DNA from: Luteibacter sp.
GTDB taxonomy: Bacteria > Pseudomonadota > Gammaproteobacteria > Xanthomonadales > Rhodanobacteraceae
Direction of reading: 5' to 3'
Assembly (NCBI RefSeq): GCF_009912395.1
Contig: NZ_WNDO01000020.1
Span: 19,255-83,254, forward strand
DNA length: 64,000 bases
The notes under the pieces were generated by a model. That model was not told the origin of the DNA and ran no database searches. It saw only the letters and a list, made by a program, of their open reading frames with translations. Position numbers and translations under genes: made by a program. The number at the start of each line of letters is the position of its first letter. Positions within the stretch are counted from its first letter, which is position 1. This document shows positions 53,980-61,064 of this stretch, piece by piece.

Positions 53980-56900
53980 TCAGACCGGAATCTGGGCCAA
54001 CTGCGCCAGGCGACGGACGGCGACCGAGGCGATCGAGTAGTCCGCGTTCTGGGTGAGGATTTCCGCCAGCATCGTACGGGTGTACTTCAGCGTGGCGTCG
54101 TCGCGCTCCAGCCAGCCCTTGACCGGGCTGACATCGGTGCGATCACCGGCGACGGCGAGAACTTGCACGGCCAGGGCATGATGCTGGGCATTGAGTTCGT
54201 CCAGCAGCGAACCACGCGCCTGTGCGTGCCATGCGCCTTCCACCGGCAACGCCTCGATCTGCCCACGCAGCCATTCGAGGTCGAGCGCTTCGCCCAGCTC
54301 GTAGAAGACCTTGGCGACCGAGGCCATGTCCTTGCCGCTCTGCTTGGACACCTCGACCATGTCGAGCGCCGCGCGGAGCACCGGGATACGGGCCAGGCGC
54401 ACGGCCAGCGACGATGGCACACCGAGGCCTTCCCACTTTTCCTGGCTGGCGGCGAAGTCCGCACGGCCCGTCTCGGTGAGGGCATCGGGCAACGCCTTGC
54501 GCAGGACGGTGACTTCGGCCGCGTAACGGTCGACGTTCGCCGCGATGTCGAGCGAACCGCCCGGGCGGCTGAGTAGCCAGCGCGTCAGATGACGCAGGAG
54601 CGACCAGATCTGCAGGATCGCGTCGATCTGGGTGTCCTCGGCCACCTTGCAGTCGAGCGCTTCGATCTCGGCCCACAGTTCACGGGCATCGAGGATCTCG
54701 CGTGCGGCGGTGTAGGCCTTGGCGATCGACGCCGGGCCGTGGCCCGTGTCTTCCTGCATGCGCATCATGAAGGTGGCGCCCATGCGGTTGATCGTCGAGT
54801 TCGTCACCGAGGTGGCGATAATCTCGCGCTTCAGGCGATGGCGCTGCATGTGCTCGGCGTACTTGTCGTGCAGCGGCACGGGGAAGTAACGCACCAGCTC
54901 GCGTGACAGGTACGGATCTTCCGGCACGTCGGAATCGAGCAACTGCTGGAACAGGCGGATCTTGTCGTACGACAGCAGCACCGACAGTTCCGGTCGAGTC
55001 AGGCCCTGCCCCTTCTGCTTGCGCTCGGCCAGTTCGGCCGGGCTCGGCAGCGATTCGACCTGACGGTCGAGCAGGCCTTCGGCCTCCAGCGTGGAGATGA
55101 AGTGCGCCATCGAACCCAGGCGGCGGACCGACTGGTGCTCCATGAGCGTGATGGCCTGGTTCTGGCGGTAGTTGTCCCACAGCACCAGGCGGCCGACCTC
55201 GTCGGTCATCTCGGCCAGCTGCTTGTTACGACCCTCGAACGAGAGCTCGCCACGCTGCACGGCATCGTTGAGCAGGATCTTGATGTTCACCTCGTGATCG
55301 GAGGTGTCCACGCCGGCGGAGTTGTCGATGAAGTCGGTGTTCATCAGCACGCCGGCCTGCGAGGCCTCGATGCGGCCCTTCTGGGTCATGCCCAGGTTGC
55401 CGCCCTCGCCGATGATCTTGCAGCGCAGTTCGTTGCCGTTGACGCGCAGGCCGTTGTTGGCGCGATCGCCCACGTCGCCGTGCGTTTCGCTGGTGGCCTT
55501 CACGTAGGTGCCGATGCCGCCGTTCCACAGCAGGTCGACCGGCGCCTTCAGGATGGCGGAGAGCAGGTCGTTCGGCGCCATGTGCGTGGCGTCAGAGCGG
55601 ATGCCGAGCACCGCCTTCACTTCGGCCGAGACCGGGATGGACTTGGCGCTGCGCGGATACATGCCGCCACCGGCCGAGATCAGCGACTTATCGTAGTCGT
55701 CCCACGACGAACGCGGCAGGGCGAACATGCGCTGGCGCTCGACGAAGCTCTTCGCCGCGTCGGGGTTCGGGTCGAGGAAGATATGGCGATGGTCGAACGC
55801 GGCCAGCAGGCGGATGTGCTCGGAGAGCAGCATGCCGTTGCCGAACACGTCACCGGACATGTCGCCCACGCCGACCGTGGTGAAGTCCTGGGTCTGGCTG
55901 TCGCGGCCCAGCGAACGGAAGTGGCGTTTGACCGACTCCCACGCGCCCTTGGCCGTGATGCCCATGCCCTTGTGGTCGTAACCGTAGGAGCCGCCCGAGG
56001 CAAAGGCGTCGTCGAGCCAGAAACCGTGTTCGGTCGAGATGGCGTTGGCGATGTCCGAGAACGTCGCCGTGCCCTTGTCGGCCGCAACCACCAGGTACGG
56101 ATCGTCGTTGTCGTGGCGCACCACGTCGTGCGGCGGAACCACCTTGCCCTCGACGAGGTTGTCGGTGATGTCCAGCAGGCCGTTGATGAACATGCGGTAG
56201 CAGGCGATGCCCTCAGCCAGCTGCGCGTCACGATCGCCGCCCACCGGCGGACGCTTCACGAAGAAGCCGCCCTTCGAGCCGACCGGCACGATGACGGTGT
56301 TCTTTACCATCTGCGCCTTCACCAGGCCCAGCACTTCCGTGCGGAAGTCCTCGCGACGATCGGACCAGCGCAGGCCACCACGCGCGACGGAGCCGAAGCG
56401 CAGGTGGATGCCTTCCACACGCGGGGCGTAGACGAAGATCTCGCGGAACGGGACCGGCTTGGCCAGGTCGGGCACCTTGTGCGAATCGAACTTGAAGGCG
56501 ACATACGAACGGAACGCGCCGTCCCAGGCCTGGAAGAAGCTCGTGCGCAGCGTGGCGTGCACCAGGGCGATAAAGCTACGCAGGATGCGGTCTTCGTCGA
56601 GGCTGGACACGTTGTCGAGCAGCGCGTTGATGGCTTCTTCCAGCGCCACGGCCTGCTCGTCGCGCGGACGCGACAGCGAGGCGACGAGGTTGCCGATCAG
56701 TGCCGGATGCGCGGCCAGGGTGTCCTGGTCGATCAGGGCGTGCATCTCGTGCGAGAGCATGCCTTCGGCGTACGCGCGGTCCTTCTCGTCCAGGCTCTCG
56801 CGGCGCGGATCGAAACGGGCGTTGAACAGCTCGATGATCAGGCCCGCGATGGCCGGGTAACGGTTGAGGGCGTCTTCCATGTACGCCTGCGAGAAGGCGA

Positions 56901-58899
56901 CACCCGTCTGCAGCAGGTACTTGCAGTAACCGCGCAGCACGGCGACCTGGCGCCAGTTGAGCTTGGCGCCGAGCACCAGGCGGTTGAAGCCGTCGTTCTC
57001 GGCGTTACCGCGCCAGATCTGCTCGAAGGCATCTTCGAAGATCGTGCCGACCTGCTCCACCTCGAACGCGAGGCGGCCGACCGGCTGGACCTCGAAATCC
57101 TGGATGTAGAACGAGGCGTCGCCCTGCTTCACCTCGTACATGTGCTCGGTGAGCACGCGCAGGCCGAGGTTTTCCAGCTGGGGCAGCACTTCCGACAGCG
57201 CGATGTCCGAACCGGAGCGGTAGACCTTGAAGCGCAGTTCTTCCGGACGATGGGCCGGATGGTAGAACGACATACTGATCGCGTCGGGACCATCGAGGCC
57301 CGCCAGCGCGGCGACGTCGGCGGCAGCGACCTGCGGGGACACCTCGTCCACGTAGCCGGCCGGGAGGGCCTTACCGTAGCGGTTGGCGAGGATGATGCCC
57401 TGCTGCTCGCCCATCGATTCGACCAGGCGATCGCGCAGCTCGTCGTACCAGTTGCGGGCGATGGAGGCGATCTGGGCCTCCATGGCGACGGCGTCGTACA
57501 CCGGCTGGTCGCCGATGCGCGGGCGCACCACGACGTGCAGGCGAACCAGGGCGGCCTCGCCCATCAGCACGGCGGAGTCGACGTGCTCGCCGTGGAAGGC
57601 TTCACGCAGCACGCCTTCCACGCGCTCGCGGACGCTGGTGTTGAAACGATCGCGCGGGATGTAGACCAGGCACGAGAAGAACCGGCCGTAGCTATCGCGA
57701 CGGATGAACAGACGCGTGCGCGTGCGCTGGGCCAGTTCGAGCAGGCCGATCGACAGGGCGAACAGCTCGTCGGTGCTGCACTGGAACAGCTCGTCGCGCG
57801 GCAACGTATCGAGGATGTGGCGCAGCGACTTGCCCGAGTAGGAGTCGCGCTTGAGGCCCGAACGGGCCATCACGGCCTCGCACTTGTCGCGGACCAGCGG
57901 CACGTGCTGCGGGTGGGCCATATAGGCGTTGGACGAGAACAGGCCCAGGAAGCGCTGTTCGGCGACCGGGCGGCCCTTGTCGTCAAACTTGAGGACGCCG
58001 ATGTAATCCATGTAGCCCGCGCGATGGATCGGCGAGCGGGCGTTGGTCTTGGTGAGGATGATGGCGTCGGTCGAACCCGAGCGCGGCAATTCCGAGGCGA
58101 CCAGCGTGCGCAGCGAGCGCGGCGCCAGCGAGCGCTCGGCGGCGCGCAGGATGCCCAGGTCGGAGCCATCGACGGTCTTCAGGACCTCGTCGTCGCCTTC
58201 GGCGGCCACTTCGTATTCGCGGTAGCCCATGAAGGTGAAGTGGTCGTCGGCGACCCAGCGCAGGAACTCGGTGGCCTCGCGGACTTCCTCGGCGGTGTAC
58301 GGAAGGGCGCGCTTTTCGAGGTCGTCGGCGACCTGGACCATGCGGCCACGCATGTCCTTCCAGTCCGATACGGCTTCGCGAACGTCGGACAGCGCCGTCT
58401 CGAGCTGGGTACGCAGCGTGTCGAGCTGGTTATCGTCAAGGCGATCGATCTCGAAGCGCATCACCGACTCGGTCTTGTCGCCCGAACCCATCGACTCCAG
58501 CACGCCGGCCGCGGAGCGGACCACCGGGACGACCGGATGGACGATGGCGTGGATGTCGGCGTGGGCGGCGGCCACCATCGAGACGGTGTCGACCAGGAAG
58601 GGCATATCGTCGGTGACGACCTCGATCACGGCGCGCGACCCCGAGACGCCGGGGTTGTAGACCCGCAGCTTCGCCTGGCCGGCGCTACGCTCGCGGGCGA
58701 AGGCCAGCAGGTCGGCGATCAGCGCGGCCCAGCGCTCCGGGGTATGGAGCACATAATCGGCCGGCGCGATGCGCTCGAAGAAGGCCTCGATAAAAAAGCG
58801 CGCCTCGTTAAGGCGCTCCGCGGGATAGTCGATTTTTTTCAGTTCATCGAAGACGACGGTATGGAACTGGCCGTTTTCGGCTGCGCGAATCGCATTCAT
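53980..58899 (-). CDS. gdhB: NAD-specific glutamate dehydrogenase, large (180-kDa) class
   Basis: 1639 residues from ATG at 58899 (MNAIRAAENGQFH), the usual length of the L_180 class. It deaminates glutamate to 2-oxoglutarate with NAD, a catabolic role. The long N-terminal ACT-like region includes VVPVVRSAAGVLE and ITKT-type segments; the catalytic core (about 830-1150) has FRFGSVARGGLRWSDRR, KAQMVKNTVIVPVGSKGG, VAADKGTATFSDIAN and DVGVGDMSGDVFGNGMLLS. The C-terminal ~400 residues are helical. A 266-bp gap separates it from the divergent tetR. Confidence 0.97.
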   Translation of the reverse strand: MNAIRAAENGQFHTVVFDELKKIDYPAERLNEARFFIEAFFERIAPADYVLHTPERWAALIADLLAFARERSAGQAKLRVYNPGVSGSRAVIEVVTDDMPFLVDTVSMVAAAHADIHAIVHPVVPVVRSAAGVLESMGSGDKTESVMRFEIDRLDDNQLDTLRTQLETALSDVREAVSDWKDMRGRMVQVADDLEKRALPYTAEEVREATEFLRWVADDHFTFMGYREYEVAAEGDDEVLKTVDGSDLGILRAAERSLAPRSLRTLVASELPRSGSTDAIILTKTNARSPIHRAGYMDYIGVLKFDDKGRPVAEQRFLGLFSSNAYMAHPQHVPLVRDKCEAVMARSGLKRDSYSGKSLRHILDTLPRDELFQCSTDELFALSIGLLELAQRTRTRLFIRRDSYGRFFSCLVYIPRDRFNTSVRERVEGVLREAFHGEHVDSAVLMGEAALVRLHVVVRPRIGDQPVYDAVAMEAQIASIARNWYDELRDRLVESMGEQQGIILANRYGKALPAGYVDEVSPQVAAADVAALAGLDGPDAISMSFYHPAHRPEELRFKVYRSGSDIALSEVLPQLENLGLRVLTEHMYEVKQGDASFYIQDFEVQPVGRLAFEVEQVGTIFEDAFEQIWRGNAENDGFNRLVLGAKLNWRQVAVLRGYCKYLLQTGVAFSQAYMEDALNRYPAIAGLIIELFNARFDPRRESLDEKDRAYAEGMLSHEMHALIDQDTLAAHPALIGNLVASLSRPRDEQAVALEEAINALLDNVSSLDEDRILRSFIALVHATLRTSFFQAWDGAFRSYVAFKFDSHKVPDLAKPVPFREIFVYAPRVEGIHLRFGSVARGGLRWSDRREDFRTEVLGLVKAQMVKNTVIVPVGSKGGFFVKRPPVGGDRDAQLAEGIACYRMFINGLLDITDNLVEGKVVPPHDVVRHDNDDPYLVVAADKGTATFSDIANAISTEHGFWLDDAFASGGSYGYDHKGMGITAKGAWESVKRHFRSLGRDSQTQDFTTVGVGDMSGDVFGNGMLLSEHIRLLAAFDHRHIFLDPNPDAAKSFVERQRMFALPRSSWDDYDKSLISAGGGMYPRSAKSIPVSAEVKAVLGIRSDATHMAPNDLLSAILKAPVDLLWNGGIGTYVKATSETHGDVGDRANNGLRVNGNELRCKIIGEGGNLGMTQKGRIEASQAGVLMNTDFIDNSAGVDTSDHEVNIKILLNDAVQRGELSFEGRNKQLAEMTDEVGRLVLWDNYRQNQAITLMEHQSVRRLGSMAHFISTLEAEGLLDRQVESLPSPAELAERKQKGQGLTRPELSVLLSYDKIRLFQQLLDSDVPEDPYLSRELVRYFPVPLHDKYAEHMQRHRLKREIIATSVTNSTINRMGATFMMRMQEDTGHGPASIAKAYTAAREILDARELWAEIEALDCKVAEDTQIDAILQIWSLLRHLTRWLLSRPGGSLDIAANVDRYAAEVTVLRKALPDALTETGRADFAASQEKWEGLGVPSSLAVRLARIPVLRAALDMVEVSKQSGKDMASVAKVFYELGEALDLEWLRGQIEALPVEGAWHAQARGSLLDELNAQHHALAVQVLAVAGDRTDVSPVKGWLERDDATLKYTRTMLAEILTQNADYSIASVAVRRLAQLAQIPV

Positions 58900-59108
58900 G
58901 GGCGGATATCGGTGTGGGGGAAGGATTAAAACCGTCAAAGCATAGCTCTCGCACCCAGGAGTAGCCACACCGGCGCATGGGATTCATCGCAGCATCTTTC
59001 ACTGCGTCGCGGCATAACCGTCCTATATCCGGACAGATAACCCTCACGACTCATTCACATGCGGGGTTTGCAATGCAACAAAAGCCGTTCATCGGGGCGA
59101 AAGGCCCG

Positions 59109-59154
59109 TTGACGCTGGGTCGGGGGAGATTCTAAACTGGACGGTATAGTCCAG
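59109..59154 (+). promoter_or_regulatory. tetR promoter and palindromic operator
   Basis: A promoter TTGACG (59109-59114)-16 bp-TCTAAA (59131-59136) leads into the perfect palindrome CTGGAC-GGTATA-GTCCAG (59137-59154). The operator covers the expected transcription start and lies 12 bp before the tetR ATG, as for TetR-type autorepression of the whole efflux operon. Confidence 0.7.
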
Positions 59155-59166
59155 CAGGTAAGCGAA

Positions 59167-59823
59167 ATGACGAACCTGGATGAGCGCCCCGCCCCCGAAC
59201 GCCAGAAGCGGGTGCTCCAGGCCGCATATACGTTGTTCCTGCGCGACGGTTACCGCGTAAGCATGGGCTCCGTGGCACGCGAAGCGGGCGTGTCAAAGCA
59301 GACCGTGTATGCCTACTTCGAAAACAAGGACACCCTGTTCCACGCCGCCGTCGAACAACTCGTCTTGCCTCTCCATGCCAGCCTGGCCCCCGAGGGCCGT
59401 GACCTCTCGGACACCCTGCAAGCCTTGGCCCAGGCGCACCACACGCACGTGATGGACCACGACAACGTCGCGCTCGGCCGGATGCTGATCGCGGAAGCGC
59501 CGCGGTTTCCAGCCGCGGCGAAAACGTTCTTCAGGACCGCGATCGACCTGATCGCGGCCCGCCTGGCCAGATGCATGGCCGAGGCGATGGACCAGGGCAG
59601 GATGCGCCGGGAGGATCCGGACGTGGCCGCCGAGCTGTTCCTGTCCATGCTTCACGGACTGGAAGGCGATCGGCGCCTGTTCGGGATGCGTGCCAGGGGC
59701 CAGAGGGCCCAGGACGAATGGGCGCGGCACGCGGTAACAGTATTTATGCACGCTTACGACATCCGCTCGGATGGCGAGGCGCGATCGAACAAGAAACCTG
59801 GAAACGGAACGGAGTTCTCATGA
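59167..59823 (+). CDS. TetR-family repressor of RND efflux operon
   Basis: 218 residues. N-terminal TetR HTH: RVLQAAYTLFLRDGYRVSMG, then VAREAGVSKQTVYAYFENKD. The rest is the all-helical ligand-binding domain, with the C-terminal part (FLSMLHGLEGDRRLFG) like AefR/RutR-type regulators. It is the first gene of an operon and overlaps the adaptor gene by 4 nt; the upstream palindrome is its probable operator. Role in repressing the pump is inferred from position. Confidence 0.9.
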   Translation: MTNLDERPAPERQKRVLQAAYTLFLRDGYRVSMGSVAREAGVSKQTVYAYFENKDTLFHAAVEQLVLPLHASLAPEGRDLSDTLQALAQAHHTHVMDHDNVALGRMLIAEAPRFPAAAKTFFRTAIDLIAARLARCMAEAMDQGRMRREDPDVAAELFLSMLHGLEGDRRLFGMRARGQRAQDEWARHAVTVFMHAYDIRSDGEARSNKKPGNGTEFS

Positions 59824-61052
59824 AACCCCTGCCCCTGCGCACCACCCTGCTGGCCGCCGGCCTGATAGTCGCCCTCGCCGCCTGCCACAAGCAGGAAGCT
59901 CCCCCGATGCCGCCTCCGCCCGAGGTCGGCGTCGTCACCGCCCAGCCGCAGAACGTTCCGCTGGTCCAGGACCAGGTCGGTCGTCTTTCCGCCCTGCGCA
60001 CCGCCGACGTCCGCGCCCGCGTGCCGGGCATCCTGCTGCACCGCCTCTATGACGAAGGCACCGACGTCAAGGCCGGCCAGAAGCTCTTCAAGATCGACCC
60101 GCAGCCGCTGCAGGCCGAACTCGACCAGCAGCTGGCCCAGCTCGCCTCGAACAAGGCCACGGCGATCAATGCCAAGGCCCAGGCGGACCGCGCCCGTGGC
60201 CTGATCGGCAAGCACTACGTGTCGCAGCAGGACCTCGACACGGCCGAAGCCACCGAGCGCACGGCCAATGCCTCCGTGAAGCAAAGCGAGGCCGCCGTGC
60301 AGGCCGCCCGCATCAATCTCGGCTTCACCGATGTCGTCTCCCCGATCGACGGCCGCGCCGGGCAGCAGCAGGTCACCGAAGGCGCCCTCGTGGGCCAGAA
60401 CGAAACCACCCTGCTCACCCAGGTCGACCAGATCGACAAGCTGTACGTGAACTTCAGCATGTCCGTCGCTGACCTCGACACCATGCGCAGTGCCGCCGCC
60501 AAGGGCAACGCCACGCTGTCGGCCACCGACAAGTCCACGATCCGCATCCAGCTCCCGGACGGCTCCGACTACGCCGAACAGGGCGTGCTCGACTTCTCGT
60601 CGGCCACGGTCAACCCGCAGACCGGCACGGTGAACCTGCGCGCGCAGCTCGCCAACCCGGACCTGCGCCTCCTGCCGGGCCAGTTCGTGACGGTGAAGGC
60701 CAACCTCGGCGAACTGCACAACGTGTTCCTCGTGCCGCAGGACGCCGTGCTGCGCGACGCCAACTCGGCCTATGTGCTGGTCGTGGGCGAAGGCCACATG
60801 AAGGATCCGCAGACAGGCGAGGACAAGACCGTTCCGTCCGCCGCCGTGCGTCGTCCGATCCAGGCCGATCGCCTGAGCGGTTCCAACTGGGTGGTCACCG
60901 GCGGCCTCAAGCAGGGTGACCAGATCATCGTCCAGGGCCTGCCGAAAGCCAGGGAAAACGCGCCGGTCAAGCCCGCCGCTCCGAAGGCCGAAGGGGCCGA
61001 CGGCGCGCCGGGCCAGGCGGGTGCCCCGGGCGCTCCTGCCGGCAAGCAGTAA
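59820..61052 (+). CDS. RND efflux periplasmic adaptor lipoprotein
   Basis: 410 residues, ATG overlapping tetR by 4 nt. Lipoprotein signal ALAAC with lipid Cys22. The membrane-fusion-protein domains run in order: beta-barrel/lipoyl halves (VRARVPGILLHRLYDEGTDV, then VKAGQKLFKIDPQPLQ), an alpha hairpin (about 100-180) and LGFTDVVSPIDGRAG, FVTVKANLGEL and LVPQDAVLRD. AcrA/MexA-type, linking the permease to an outer-membrane channel. The C-terminal ~40 residues are Gly/Ala/Pro-rich. No outer-membrane factor gene is visible in the window. Confidence 0.93.
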   Translation: MKPLPLRTTLLAAGLIVALAACHKQEAPPMPPPPEVGVVTAQPQNVPLVQDQVGRLSALRTADVRARVPGILLHRLYDEGTDVKAGQKLFKIDPQPLQAELDQQLAQLASNKATAINAKAQADRARGLIGKHYVSQQDLDTAEATERTANASVKQSEAAVQAARINLGFTDVVSPIDGRAGQQQVTEGALVGQNETTLLTQVDQIDKLYVNFSMSVADLDTMRSAAAKGNATLSATDKSTIRIQLPDGSDYAEQGVLDFSSATVNPQTGTVNLRAQLANPDLRLLPGQFVTVKANLGELHNVFLVPQDAVLRDANSAYVLVVGEGHMKDPQTGEDKTVPSAAVRRPIQADRLSGSNWVVTGGLKQGDQIIVQGLPKARENAPVKPAAPKAEGADGAPGQAGAPGAPAGKQ

Positions 61053-61064
61053 GGGAGTTTCGTC

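Noticed and set aside
55102..58929. A 1275-codon open frame on the plus strand, opposite gdhB
   Set aside because: It is the exact antisense of a 1639-residue enzyme with full motif support. Its composition (His, Arg, Val, Asp, Gln without domains) is typical of the antisense frame of GC-rich genes.
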